Assembly: GCF_037975245.1 (NCBI RefSeq)
Contig: NC_092575.1
Coordinates: 23,097,341-23,161,340, forward strand
DNA from: Apostichopus japonicus
Lineage: Eukaryota; Echinodermata; Holothuroidea; Aspidochirotida; Stichopodidae
Length of the DNA stretch: 64,000 nucleotides
Direction: 5' to 3'
Position 1 is the stretch's first letter. Every line of letters begins with the position of its first letter. The translations under genes and the position numbers were made by a program. Shown in pieces: positions 1-14,600 of this stretch. The notes under the pieces were generated by a model. The model was not told the DNA's origin, searched no databases, and saw only the letters and a list, made by a program, of their open reading frames with translations.

Positions 1-2520
1 CGAAACATCATAACGAGGAATTAGGTAAGGCTTTTATTTTCTATAATATTTCACAAAAAAGACATTGGAGGTGTTGGTATGCTTTATGTTATTTGCTTGT
101 TGACCCCAGCAACATAAACATCTGGACATCATACTATACACTATAGAAACATACCAACCATGAAGGGCCATGCTGCTCCTTAACATGTATGTTAATTTAA
201 CCCTCTGTCAGTTCAAATTTGTAGGAGTTTTGTATCCAAACACCACACCTTTAACAGGCGTTTACTGCACGTTTGATATTAATTGCTCTAGTTTGGATGA
301 TGAATTGATGACGATGTTGAGATTCATTTTTTGTGTGTGAGAAAATGCTTGATCTATAGAGAGCATTTTACCACTCTACCTCCCCTTCCCCTTACCCTAG
401 GTTCACCTTTACAATCTCTCAGCTATAGCTACTATATGCACGGACAGGAAGTCTTCTTACATCACACTTCCCAGAAAGTTACTAACAGTTTCTATTTACA
501 AGCCAACAACATAATAATATACTTTTCAAACTTCTAAGTCCCCGTAGATCACTAACACTTTGACCTCTACAGTAAGTCTCTACAACAGAAACCCTGCTAC
601 ACCTGTCTGTGCAAGGAATGTCAGATCTCTACCAATCAAATAACTTTCAGTATGATGTCATTCCCAATGATGTCATAGTTTGGTCATTTCTCAGTAGCTT
701 AACCCAGCTCTGTTTAAGGAGAAAGTTAAATATGTGGACAGAGTAACTTCCTGTCCCATCCTCTGTAATCCATTGTCAAAGAGTATCTAAGTTGTAACTT
801 TCACCAATTGTATTCAGTGTGATTCAACCTGTAGGAGCCGTGCTTAGCACAGTTCTCTCAAGCTTACTTTCCCCTGACACAGTCACTGTATTCAGTTGAT
901 ATCTAGCCAGATGAAGATCTAATGTACCGTTTAATTCAATTTCTTGTTATGTCATTATTTGGTTATATATGATAGAAATTATAACTGTTACCATGGAGCA
1001 CATCACATGACCCTCCATGCTTCGTATGTTTTTTTTTTTTTACACATCTCCTAAATGGGTGTATGATCGCGTCCTAAATGAACTTAGTTAAATTAAAATT
1101 GCTAATACTTGGATCAGATATACAACAGATACCTAGATGTGTTATTTTGTTTGTATTAGATAGTGACCGCATGCCTACCAGAGGATTATGTGCTTTTATG
1201 TACACCATGTCCTTGCACAAAAAAGTCATGCTGAAACCAAACGCTTATTACAGACCACATTCCTAGTTATAAAGAAAGATGTTCAAAAATTAAATTCTGT
1301 TAGCCACTGACTTGAATTAATGTAGAAGTCTCTCTTGAAAACAAAATTATCCAGCTATAGTGCTTTCAAGGTGTTTACACTTTTTTTGACCTTTGACCTT
1401 CAAAAAGAATTACTGGGCTCTTGTACACATTATAGGAAAGTCATATACCTCTATGATATTCTGATCTATTCTGAAGCTGCCTATCTTATGATGTAATGTT
1501 AATAATTTCCAGAATGTAACCTTTGGTGAACCCAAATAACCTGTACCGTCCACCAATAACAATAGGTTTTAGTATTCATTATAGAGAAGCCGTAGCCATA
1601 TTTACCAGCTACTGCAGTTTCCTATCTGGATATATTTACAAAGTGTTCACGTATTCACACCTGGTGACCTCAAATGAACTCTGACCTACACCATATTGTG
1701 TACAAACTATAAATTCACAAGGCGATCATACCATGCATATATGACTTCCTATAATATTCTGGTTCTGGAGATATTGCACTTTTGATATAATCACATTTTG
1801 CTCTCTGCTGACCCAAAATGACCTTTCACCACAAACAATAGGATTCGCTAATTACAGGAAATCCACAAGCTACATAAGATTTGAACAGGTTACCTTCCGT
1901 GAGACATCATGTTTATAAGATTGTCTTAATGTTTCCCTCAGTTGGCCTCCAATGACCTTTGATATTCACATAAAAATCACTACAGATCCTTTGCTCACCA
2001 ACAGCAAGCTACACAACAAGTTTGAACTACCTGAACTTCCACTTCTTGAGATATTATTGTGTAAACAATGTTTACATAATTTGACCTGTGATGACCCGCA
2101 TGACCTTTTACCTCTGCCAACAACAATCCAAAACCAGTTCTAAGTAAGGGGAACCTACATACCAAATGTGAAATGTACCCCAGTTTTCCTTCTGACGTTT
2201 ACGAGTAAGTTACACATACACACACACACGTCATCACCATCGCAAAGATTCAAGGAATCAAAACGATTTAACCTGTTTCTGTGATACTCCTTAATGTAAA
2301 TTAGACCTCTGCAGAGCTCTTTTGACTTTTAATATCTTAACATAAAAGACATAAGATAATCCATTCTACACTACTTAAAATGACTCAAGTCACTACCCCC
2401 ACCAACCCCCCCCCCCTCTACACTCTCCGTACATCTCCACTGACAGCTGTGAAAATCTCCAGGTAGGACTTTTTAAGGATAAGCAGACTTATATAAGGAA
2501 ACATTAAACTGCCTGGAAAT
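1..2520. other. No gene recognised; repeat-bearing flank
   Basis: No coding exon was recognised. The stretch contains a dispersed repeat (about 150-360) that recurs at about 26220-26470, a TGACCTTTGACC word at 1387, short (CA)n at about 2216-2230 and a poly-C run near 2408. The ORFs here are short and compositionally non-coding. Confidence 0.5.
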
Positions 2521-2652
2521 TTACAACCAGCAGCAGTAATTACTGTATCTTTTTATTGTGATCCTACCTGCCAAAGTTGATTCCTGTGATATGTCTGGAG
2601 TTTCATGTCCTTCAAGTAGGGTTTCTCCCTCCGTAATAGAAGCGGATGAAGC
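2521..2652 (-). CDS. Exon: acidic Ser/Thr tail, possible 3' end
   Basis: The acceptor TTTTCAG lies at 2654-2653. The frame reads ASSASITEGETLLEGHETPD and continues to TLA. A fair donor, CAG|GTAGG, at 2567 would end the exon at 2568 in phase 1, with further exons to the left of the window. If this donor is not used, the frame reads through 16 more residues to a TAA at 2521-2523. An AATAAA word lies just past the donor. Both endings are plausible. I cannot choose without transcript data. Confidence 0.55.
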   Translation of the reverse strand, partial: ASSASITEGETLLEGHETPDISQESTLAGRITIKRYSNYCCWL

Positions 2653-5600
2653 CTGAAAATAAACAACATAGGAGAGATATCTTATTTGGTGTAGTGAAAC
2701 TTTAAAAAGAACCTCTGTTTTCCTTTGTGTCACCTGTCAAGTAACACCAATTGAGTATTTACAGTAGCTGATAAAAGCAACTGATTTTAACATCTAGGTG
2801 AATGTACTCATTATACATTTCACACTATTTGTAGTCAAATGTACCATGAGTTTAGAACACTTTTGGTTAGCTCAAGATTATGTTGTCACATCGTAATACC
2901 ATCAACAGTGGAATATGATATAATAAATTCAACACATTAATGGTCTAGTCACAATACTTTGCTAACTTTGTAAACACACTTAATTTGATACTGGTGGTAT
3001 ACTAACTACAGATACACTATACTGTACTTAATTATACTAACCAATTGTTGCTGATTCAAGGCTTCCCTAGTCTGCTTCAGGACCTCTTGTAAGGCCATGG
3101 ATTCTTTGGCATATTCCAGTTGTGACTTCACAAGTTCATCTTTTGTTGCTCTCAGACTTGATTTAGCCTCTTCCAGCTCCTTTCATGTAAACAACACAAT
3201 GAACGAGACAAGAACGATGCAACTCCCAGTGGTTACTCGCCACACATAACCAGAAAGTTAAATGACTTAGTGATTCCTTGCCAATATGAAACTTTAGCTA
3301 CAAGATTTTACAACGATCTGAATTGCTGAGCAGAAATGGCAAGTCTTGCAGAATTGAGTAATTCATACCTATGCAAAGAGGTTTGCAGATCAAAAAACTT
3401 CACATCTGCATAATCAGACTCATTCTGACTGTAACATGTAATTGACCTTTGACCTCAAGGAAAACTGTACACATGTAAATAGCAAATGGAGATCAGTTTG
3501 AAGTCACAACTTCTGAAGTGCTTGCATTTTTAAATTTCTCAGACTTCCAAATCTGTTGACCTCAAACTACCTTGACCTCCATGAAAAACCAGAATGCAAT
3601 AATGCATAGTGGTTTCGATGATGTATTATGAGCTATTTTCTGAATCTGATGCAATGTATAGTGAGGGTATCCAACATACTTGATATTAGTAATACAGTGA
3701 GCAGTGTGATATGACAAACAATAAATTCAAAATGACACAGGCTGTCCTGGAATGACCATTGACCTCAACAACAGGCTTCTTGTACTAAATTTGATAGATA
3801 CATCAAATTTGATAGATACATCAACTTTGATAGATACTAATATGACATCAGTCCTTATTTAATATTGAAATATTGTGTTAAACATGGTTCCACATTTTGA
3901 CCCCTAGTGACCTCAAATGACCTTTGACCTCAACAGAAACAATAGGCTCCTTTTACTCAATGTGGTACCTCTACACACTATATGATGTCTGCCAAAGTGT
4001 CTTTACTTGAGATATCGTGTTTACAAGGTTTCCACATTTTGACCCCTAGTGACTTCAAATGACCTTTGACCACCACAGAAAAAAATAAGCTTCTTGAACT
4101 TGGTCAAAGTTTCCCTTCTTGGGATATCGTGTTTACAAGCTGGGCGTCACAAATGCACACACACATATATATACATACACACATAGCCATCATGATTGCA
4201 AAGGTTACGATATTCATCAAAACCAACAATAGGCATCATCTGCTCACCAAGGGCTACCAACATATTTAGTTTAAAGTTCAAGCAAGTTGTACTTCTTGAG
4301 ATATATTATGTTTACAAAGTTTTCAGACCTAATATGACCTTTGACCTCCATGAAAAATAATATAGAACATCTTATCACCTAAGGTTATCTGCATACTTAA
4401 GTATAAAGTTCAAGCAACTTTCACTTCTTGAGATATCAGGTTTACAAGGTTTTCAGACCTTGACCTCTCTTGACCTCAAATGACCTTTGACATCCATGTA
4501 AAACAATAGAGGTCATCTGCTCAGCAAGGGCTGCCAACATACCAAGTTCAAGAAACTTCTGCATCTTGGGATATCATGTTTACTCGGTTGTTAGCCTTTG
4601 ATCTCTGGTGACCTTTGACCTCCATGAAAAAGGTTAGAGAACATCTAATAACTAATGGCTACCCACATACTAAGTTTGAAGTTTAAGCAACTTTGAATTC
4701 TTGAAATATTGTGTTTACAAGGTTTTCATACCTTGAACTCAAATGACCTTTGACCTCCATGAAACACAATATGAACCATCTACTTACCTACAAACCAAAT
4801 TTCTATTTTAGGAAATGTTTGGCTCTTGAGATATCGTGTTTACAAGCCAAAGCGTCACATACACAAACCCACACCCAGGTGTGTTTTACATTCAGACCGA
4901 GGATCCCATTGTTTTTTCCGTTGTTCAAATCCATGTACCCTAACCCAAAACAATACCCCATTATAATAGAATTCTTTCGAGGACATGGTGAATTTTTAGA
5001 AATCACAACAGAGGAACTGAAATTCTTTTTTTCAAGTCCTCAGTCAGAATACAAACAAAATTAGTGCACCCACACGCAGACACACACACGTAATCACCAT
5101 CGCATAGGTTCCTTCTGCCTTCGGCAAGGAATCAAACATTTATGAAGTAGCCTGTCTCTGAAGGGAGAACATTATTCAAGTTGACAACACTCTTCACACT
5201 TATTTTCAGGCAGGCTGAACTGATAAGCTTTTGACCACCTACTTGAGGGTGTGACTATTGCAAAATTACTACCTGGCTCAGAGAAATCACATGTTTACAA
5301 TAAAGTAGTGCTGAGATTTGTGACCAAATTGCCTTCAAGTGGAATTGCCAGGAATGGTGGGATTACCGTTCTAGAATAGGAATGTAGGCCTATCACATTG
5401 AAGGACAGATGTTCAATGATATATATCAGTTGAATTAATTTTATGTTGTGATGTAACATGCTTCAATGTACTACATATTTTGCCATTGCACATGACAAAT
5501 TCCTTTGTTTAGTTGTGCTGGTTAATGTAAACTGTCACTTGTAACTAAACAATTAGAACAATACAGTTTAACTTCAGCTGAGTAGCAAACTTCCACATTA

Positions 5601-8600
5601 AAAGAGCATATTCCACCAGGAAATGAGTACTCTCTGAAAGTTCTGTTCTTGAGATAAAGGGATTAAAGACTTTTACCTGTGCATGTTCTGATTGGCCTCT
5701 CTGAACCACAAATGAACGTTGACCTATATATTAATACAGTGACAGCAACTGTACATCATATGAAGTAAACATCATGCTTGCATACTATTCTTGAGACAAA
5801 TGCTCTTAATACATGTTTATCATTTAACATCTACTTTTAGACATAATAACCATTCCCTTATTTCTTAAAATGCATGTTGTGTTTGCAAATGGTAACTTAA
5901 AATTCACAAATGGATCAAGCAGAAAGGTATTCTTGTCCAAAGTGACTAAATTTCTCATGACCCAAGTCAGGTAACTTGGTCATCAGTTACAGTATCTATA
6001 ATCACATGCTATGGGAAGTCTAACCTCTTTCTGCTGCTGAAGTAATTCTTCTTTCTCATCCTTGAATGTCTTCAGTTCATCACTGAAGTGTTGTCTTTCC
6101 TCCTCTGTTTTCTTAAGTCTTCCAGTCAGCTGTTTTCTTTCTTCCTCTCTTGCCTTCAATCTCTCTTTAAATTGCTGTCTTTCCTCCTCTGTTGTCTTAA
6201 GTCTTCCAGTCAGCTGTTGTCTTTCTTCCTCTGTTGCCTTCAATGTATCTTTCAACTGTTGTCTTTCCTCCTCTGTTGTCTTCAATGTATCTTTGAATTG
6301 TTGTTTTTCCTCCTCTGTTGTCTTTAGTCGTCCAGTCAGCTGTTGTCTTTCTTCCTCTCTTGCCTTCAATCTCTCTTTGAATTGCTGTCTTTCCTCCTGT
6401 GTTGTCTTTAATCTTTCAGTAACTTTTTGTCTTTCTTCCTCTGTTGCCTTCAATGTATCTTTCAATTGTTGTCTTTCCTCCTCTGTTGTCTTTAGTCTCT
6501 CTTTCAATTGTTGTCTTTCCTCCTCTGTTGTCTGTAGTCTTCCAGTCAGCTGTTGCCTTTCCTCCTCTGTTGTCTTTAGTCTTCCAGTCAGCTGTTTTCT
6601 TTCTTCCTCTGTTGCCTTCAAAGTGTCTTTGAATTGTTGTTTTTCCTCCTCTGTTGTCTTTAGTCTTCCAGTCAGCTGTTGTCTTTCTTCCTCTCTTGCC
6701 TTCAATCTCTCTTTGAATTGTTGTCTTTCCTCCTCTGTTGTCTTAAATCTTTCAGTAACTTTTTGTCTTTCTTCCTCTGTTACCTTCAATCTCTTTTTGC
6801 ATTGTTGTCTTTCCTCCTCTGTTGTCTTTAGTCTTCCAGTCAGCTGTTTTCTTTCCTCCTCTGTTGTCTTAAGTCTTCCAGTCAGCTGTTGTCTTTCTTC
6901 CTCTGTTGCCTTCAATGTATCTTTCAATTGTTGTCTTTCCTCCTCTGTTTTCTTAAGTCTTCCAGTCAGCTGTTGTCTTTCCTCCTCTGTTGCCTTCAAT
7001 GTATATTTCAATTGTTGTCTTTCCTCCTCTTTTGCCTTAAATGTATCTCTCAATTGTTGTTTTTCCTTCTCTGTTGTCTTAAGTCTTCCAGTCAGTTGGT
7101 TTCTTTCCTCCTCTGTTGTCTTTAGTCTTCCAGTGAGCTGTTGTTTTTCATATTCTGATTCAGTTAGATTGACAGAGAGTTCCTGCCTTTTGTCTTCAGA
7201 TTTCTTTAGTTGATCTTTTAGTACTGTCTTGGTCAACTTTGAATCTGAAACATACATATAAGATGCAAACATGGTTAAACATTGTCTTCCACCCAAGAGA
7301 TTTAGTTATGCAAATGAATACAGTTCAATGTATCTTAAAAATTGCTGCGGTTAAAACTTCCAGGAAAATATTTTGACAAATTTACATCAAATTTAGTGAG
7401 CTCTTATTTGGTCCAACTTTATAATGTTATATATATTAAGGGTGGCCATGCTAATCTTTCACTTTCCTTGGTGTTGAATTTGGCACTGCTTCTGAGGAAT
7501 TTAACTAAGTAGAACTCTTTCAATGATCCTCAAATACATCAAGGATACTAAATTACAAAATTTAACAAGAGCCCAAGGGCACTGTGGTTCCTTGCATAGG
7601 GGTATATGACAATACACATAATATTATCATAGCAAGATTGTGCTCAAATAGTCTAATAAGTCCAAGCTATTGTGGTCCTACATGTACCCATAAAGTAACC
7701 AACACTGTAGCCAACACTTTAGTGATCACAAAAATGTGATCGGATTTTTGATCGGACGGAAGGCACTTTTGAGATCTGAATATGGCGTCGAAAATGTAAG
7801 AAATATAAGGTCACCTACAAGCGGGTCAACAGATATGATAACATTGGTGACCTCAGATCTCATGACCGTTATGTTTGAAAATGTTCCACCACCCCATTCA
7901 CAACTTGTCCCAAAACATAAATCGTGTCAGACATTGGCACAGTGAGTTAATTGCATTAAATGTCTAAAAATTTACTATGAACTTGTACACATAAATTCAC
8001 ACACAAAGGTCACCCGGGGGTCAACCCATTGACATTTTTGATCGGTGAGACCTAAATAGAGCATCAAAACTGTAAAAATTCAAACTTTTTTTCTTTGCAC
8101 ATTTTCTCCACCCAAAATACTATTTCTTTAACATTACCTTTAACATTACCATTGACCTTTGGTTACCTTGGATCACATGACCTTTAAGTTTGAAAATACT
8201 CTCCTTATACCATTTGCAACTTGTCCCAAAATATCAACCTTGTCATACTTTGGAACTGGGAGTTATTTCATTAAATGTCTGAAAATTTACTTTCATCTCG
8301 TATAACTTCACACACAAAGCTCACCCGGGAGTTAACCCATTGACATTTTTGATCGGAAGGTACTGTACCTTTGACATTCAAATCTAGCATAAAAAACCAA
8401 ACATTTTCTTTTTCGTCCGTTTCCTCCCAAATTAAGCATTTCTTTTCTCATATGTGACCTTTGACCTTGGTTTCAGATGTAGTTTGATCTCCTGATTCCA
8501 AAAAACAACATGGAAATTCTTTACAGCCATCCTAACTCCGACCGAAAACTTTGACCCCATTATAACTTTGCACACGAAGGTCGTGAACACAGGGGTCAAC

Positions 8601-11600
8601 CTGTTGACATTTATGATCAGAAGGTACCTTTAACATCTGAAAAAAAGCATCGAAACTGTTAAAATCCTCAAAACTCTTGAAGGTCACCAGAGGTCAAATT
8701 GAGGTCAAGAGTCACCCAGATGCGGTCGACAATTGGATTACATTGAAGCAAATCCCAGCCCTAACAGACAATTCGTTCTCAAGTTATCGCAAAAATACTA
8801 GTTTTTATCATTAATCGACCTTTGGTGACCTTGTATCACATAACCTTTAAGTTTGAAAATAGTCCCCTATACCATTTGCAACTACTCCAAAAATATCGAC
8901 TTTGTCACACCTTGGAACTGGGAGTTATTGCATTAAATGTCTGAAAATTAACTTTGACCTCATATAACTTCTCACACGAAGGTCACACGGGGGTCAACCC
9001 ATTGACATTTATGATCAGAAGTTACCTTTAACATCTGAAAATAGCATCGAAACTGTAAAAATCCACAAAACACTAAAAAGGTCACCAGAGGTCAAATTGA
9101 GGTCAAGGGTCACCCAGATGCGGGTCGACAATTGGATTACATTGAAGCAACTCCCAACCCTAACGGACAATTTGTTCTCAAGTTATCGCAAAAATACTAG
9201 TTTTTTATCATTAATTGACCTTTGGTGACCTCGGATCACATGACCTTTAAGTTTGAAGATATTCCCCTATACCATTTGCAACTTGTCTCAAAATATCAAC
9301 TGTGTAACACCTTGGCACTGGGAGTTATTACACTAAATGTCTGAAAATTAACTTTGACCTCATATAACTTAACATACAAAGGTCACCTTGAGTCAACTTA
9401 TTGACATTTTTGATGGATGAGACCTAAATTAGAGCATCAAACTATAAAAATTCAAACCTTTTTTCTTTGCCCATTTCTACCCCCAAAATACTAGTTTTTT
9501 GACATTAATTGACCTTTGGTGACCTCGGATCACATGACCGTTAAGTTTGAAAATATTCCCCTATACCATTTGCAACTTGTCCAAAAATATCAACCATGTC
9601 ACACCTTGGAACTGGGAGTTGTTGCATTAAATGTCTGAAAATTAACTTTGACCTTGTATAACTTCGCACACGAAGGTCACATGGGTGTCAACCAATTGAC
9701 ATTTTTGATCAGAAGGTACCTTTGATATCCAAATCTAGCATCAAAACCAAACATTTTCTTTTTTGCTTGTTTCCTCCCAAAATAAGCACATTTTTTCTAA
9801 TGTGACCTTTGACCTTTTGACCTTGGTTTCAGATGTAATTTAATCTCCTGATTCCAAAAAACAAAACGAAAAGTCTGTACAACCGTCCTAACTCCGACCG
9901 AAAAACTTTGACCCCATATAACTTCGCACATAAAGGTCACACGGGGTCAACCTATTGATATTTAAAATCAGAAGGTACCTTTGACATCTGAAAATAGCAT
10001 CGAAACTGTAAAAATCTCCAAAACACGAAAAGGTCACCAGAGGTCAAATTGAGGTCAAGGGTCACCCAGATGCGGGTCGACAATTGGATTACATTGAGGC
10101 AACTCCCAACCCTAACAGACATTTCGTTCTCAAGTTATTGCAAAAATACTAGTTTTTTATCATTAATTGACCTTTGGTGACCTCGGATCACATGACCGTT
10201 AAGTTTGAAAATGTTCCCCTAACCAGTTCACAACTTGCCCCAAAATATCAACCTTGTCACACAATGGCACTGGGAGTTATTGCAGTTTTAATATTTTCGG
10301 TTTTTAGACCATAACTGACCTTTGGTGACCTTTGTGGGCACCAAAAACAATAGGGCACACCTTCTCCATATGGCGGATCTATAGTCCAAGTTTGGCCTCA
10401 ATCCAACATTCCCTTATTGAGATAGAGCGTACCCAAGCAAGTGTCACAGACGCACACACACACGTACACACACACACACACACACGCCAACCTGACTACA
10501 TTGGTTCCTTTTGCTAAAGCAAGGAACCAACAAGAGCCCAAGGGCACTGTGGTTCCTTGCTTGGGGTATATGACAATAAACATCATATTATCAAGCAAGA
10601 TTGGGCTGAAAAAGTCCAAGTAATTGTGGTCCTACATGTTCCCATAAAGTAACCAACACTATAGCCAACACTTTTGTGATCACAAAATGTGATTGGATTT
10701 TGGATCAAAAGGCACTTTTGAGATCTAAATATGGCGTCGAAAATGTAAGAAATATAAGAGACTTACAAGCGTGTCAACAGATATGCTAACAATGGTGACC
10801 TCAGATGACATGACCTTTAAGTTTCAAAATGTTCCACCACCCCATTCACAACTTGTCCCAAAATATCAACCATGTCACACCTTGGCATTGAGATTTAATT
10901 GCATTAAATGTCTGAAAATTAACTTTGAACTTGTATGTAACTTAAAACAAAGGTCACCCTGAGGTCAACATGTTGACATTTCTGATTGGTGAGACGTGAA
11001 TATAGCATCAAAAGTATAAAAATTTCAAACATTTTTTCTTTGCCCATTTTCTCCCCCCATAATACTACTTTTTTAACATTAGCTGACTTTTGGTGACCTT
11101 GGATCACATGACCGTTAAATTTGAAAATCTTCCCCTATACCATTTGCAACTTGTCCAAAAAAATCAACCTTGTCACACCTTGGCACTGGGAGTTATTGCA
11201 TTAAATGTGTGAAAATTAACTTTGACCTCAAATAACTTTGCACACGAAGGTCAAATGGGGGTCAACCCATTGACATTTATGATCAGAAGGTACCTTTATC
11301 ATCTGAAAATAGCATCGAAACTGTAAAAATCCCCGAAACACAAAAAGGTCACCAGAGGTCAAATTGAGGTCAAGGGTCACCCATATGCGGGTCGACAATT
11401 GGATTTCATTGAAGCAACTCCCAACTCTAACGGACAATTTGTTCTCAAGTTATCGCAAAAATACTAGTTTTTTATCATTAATTGACCTTTGGTGACCTTG
11501 TATCACATAACCGTTAAGTTTGAAAATATTCCTCTATACCATTTGCAACTACTCCAAAAATATCAACCTTGTCACACCTTGGAACTGGGAGTTATTGCAT

Positions 11601-14600
11601 TAAATGTCTGAAAATTAACTTTGACCTCATATAACTTCACACACGAAGGTCACACGGGGGTCAACCCATTGACATTTATGATCAGAAGTTACCTTTAACA
11701 TCTGAAAATAGCATCGAAACTGTAAAAATCCACAAAACACTAAAACGGTCACCAGAGGTCAAATTGAGGTCAAGGGTCACCCAGATGTGGGTCGACAATT
11801 GGATTACATTGAAGCAACTCCCAACCCTAACGGACAATTCATTCTCAAGTTATCGCAAAAATACTAATTTTTTATCATTAATTGACCTTTGGTGACCTTG
11901 TATCACATAACCGTTGAGTTTGAAAATATTCCCCTATACCATTTGCAACTACTCCAAAAATATCAACCTTGTCACACCTTGGAAATGGAAGTTATTGCAT
12001 TAAATGTCTGAAATTAACTTTGACCTCATATAACTTCGCACACGAAGGTCACACGGGGGTCAACCCATTGACATTTATGATCAGAAGTTACCTTTAACAT
12101 CTGAAAATAGCATCAAAACTGTAAAAATCCACAAAACACTAAAACGGTCACCAGAGGTCAAATTGAGGTCAAGGGTCACCCAGATGTGGGTCGACAATTG
12201 GATTACATTGAAGCAACTCCCAACCCTAACGGACAATTCATTCTCAAGTTATCACAAAAATACTAGTTTTTTAACATTAATTGACCTTTGGTGACCTCAG
12301 ATCACATGACCGTTAAGTTTGAAAATGTTCCCCTAACCAGTCCACAACTTGTCCCAAAATATCAACCTTGACGCACATTGGCACTGGGAGTTATTGCATT
12401 AAATGTCTAAAAATTAACTTTGACCTTGTATAACTTCGCACACGAAGGTCACACAGGTGTCAACCAATTGACATTTTTGATCGGAAGGTACCTTTGATAT
12501 CCAAATCTAGCATCAAAACCAAACATTTTCATTTTTTCCTGTTTCCTCCCAAAATAAGCACATTTTTTCTAATGTGACCTTTGACCTTTTGACCTTGGTT
12601 TCAGATGTAATTTAATCTCCTGATTCCAAAAAACAAAACGAAAAGTCTGTACAACCGTCCTAACTCCGACCGAAAAACTTTGACCCCATATAACTTCGCA
12701 CATAAAGGTCACACGGGGTCAACCTATTGACATTTATGATCAGAAGGTACCTTTGACATCTGAAAATAGCATCGAAACTGTAAAAATCCCCAAAACACGA
12801 AAAGGTCACCAGAGGTCAAATTGAGGTCAAGGGTCACCAAGATGCGGGTCGACAATTGGATGACATTGAGGCAACTCCCAACCCAAACGGACAAATCGTT
12901 CTCAAGTTATCGCAAAAATACTAGTTTTTTTATCATTAATTGACCTTTGGTGACCTCGGATCACATGACCGTTAAGTTTGAAAATGTTTCCCTATTCAGT
13001 TCACAACTTGTCCCAAAATATCAACCTTGTCGCACATTGGCACTGGGAGTTATTGCAGTTTTAATATTTTCGGAGTTTGGACCATAACTGACCTTTGGTG
13101 ACCTTTGTGAGCGCCAAAAACAATAGGGCACACCTTCTCCATATGGCGGATCTATAGTCCAAGTTTGGCCTCAATCCAACATTCCCTTATTGAGATAGAG
13201 CGTACCCAAGCAAGTGTCACAGACGCACACACACACACATACACACATACACACACACGCCAACCTGACTGCATAGGTTCCTTTTGCTAAAGCAAGGAAC
13301 CAAAAACAGTTTAAGAATTTTGACCAAAGGTGTCCATGAATATCTAGCATATTTTGGGCTAATACAACATGCCTTAAATTGTCCTTATTTAAAGGACTTC
13401 TACTTGACCCCTACTGCAATGAGGGCTGACATGAGCTATACTGCATTGCACTGTGTATTGTGTGTAGGATAAGGCTGTGGTACAGTGACTTAAAAGAATA
13501 TATTTACTTATAAGATGTCGCGGTCAATGACTCGATCAGAGTGCCTCCAGGTATTTCTCCTTTAATGGTTAACATTAGTACTTTGAGAGTTTAGTTCTGG
13601 GGTTTATGAGTATATATTGGAGGTTCATGCTTAAGATAACCCATGATAAATGCATGGCTGACTCGACATGGTGTGGCTTTATCAATTATGCTACTTCTTA
13701 GTTCTATAGAAAGGTTAAAGAGTCAGTAATTGTCAATTGTGTGTACATATGTGGCTATGCATTCAAAATGTGGGGTTTAGTGTGAGGGAGATCTCAAAGT
13801 GTTAAAGAAAGTGTGAACCTTTAAGATGAGGTTAACAGTATTGTAGACACCGTGTTGTTCTCGATTCATAATTTCTGGATATGGATCTATGCTGAATTAG
13901 ATACTGTATATGTTGGTATTTGTTTCTGGGCAGTGCAGTTGAAAGCTTACAACGTGAATCTTTGTTGTTGTTAATCAATACAATAGTGTTAGTCCACACC
14001 AGCATTAAATCAGCAAAGTGGAGCAACGTGTTCCATCCAGTTAGAACAATTTTCCTATACTCTAGTGTCATGTCCCGCTGCAGAGCACTGGTATTGTGAG
14101 TACGAGTAATATGAATATATCATGTTTCTATCAGATCAAGGTTAGGAACTGTTTGTACCAGTGCTTTGAAGCATGATATTGGAGTACAGTTTATGGAGGT
14201 ATTAGCATTAGAAAATTGCCCCAACTGGCTGAATGTTATGTAACACTTCCGTGCTAGGTGGAACAGTGCATCTGAGCTTCGTGTTAGGAATTTATATGAA
14301 ATAAGCTCTTACTTCTATTCTTTACTTACTTCTTTAATTGCATTTTGATTGTTATATTGTAAACATTTGTGTCAGGTTCAACACAGCTTGTTATCAATCA
14401 ATCGCTCAGAGTGCCTCCAGTCATCAAATTTTTCATTTAATTGTTAACATTAATTAGTTCATTGAGAGAAGAGTTTAGTTCTGGGGTTTATGAGTGTATA
14501 TTGTTGCTTTATCAATTATGCTACTTCCTAGTTCTATAGAAAGGTTAAAGAGTCAGTAACTGTCAATTATATGTTCATATGTGGCTATGCATTCAAAATG

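Noticed and set aside
6062-7213. Long plus-strand ORF (383 codons, Cys/Ser/Leu-rich) opposite the coiled-coil exon
   Set aside because: It is the antisense shadow of a codon-level repeat. The minus-strand frame has splice sites in phase and a sensible coiled-coil product.
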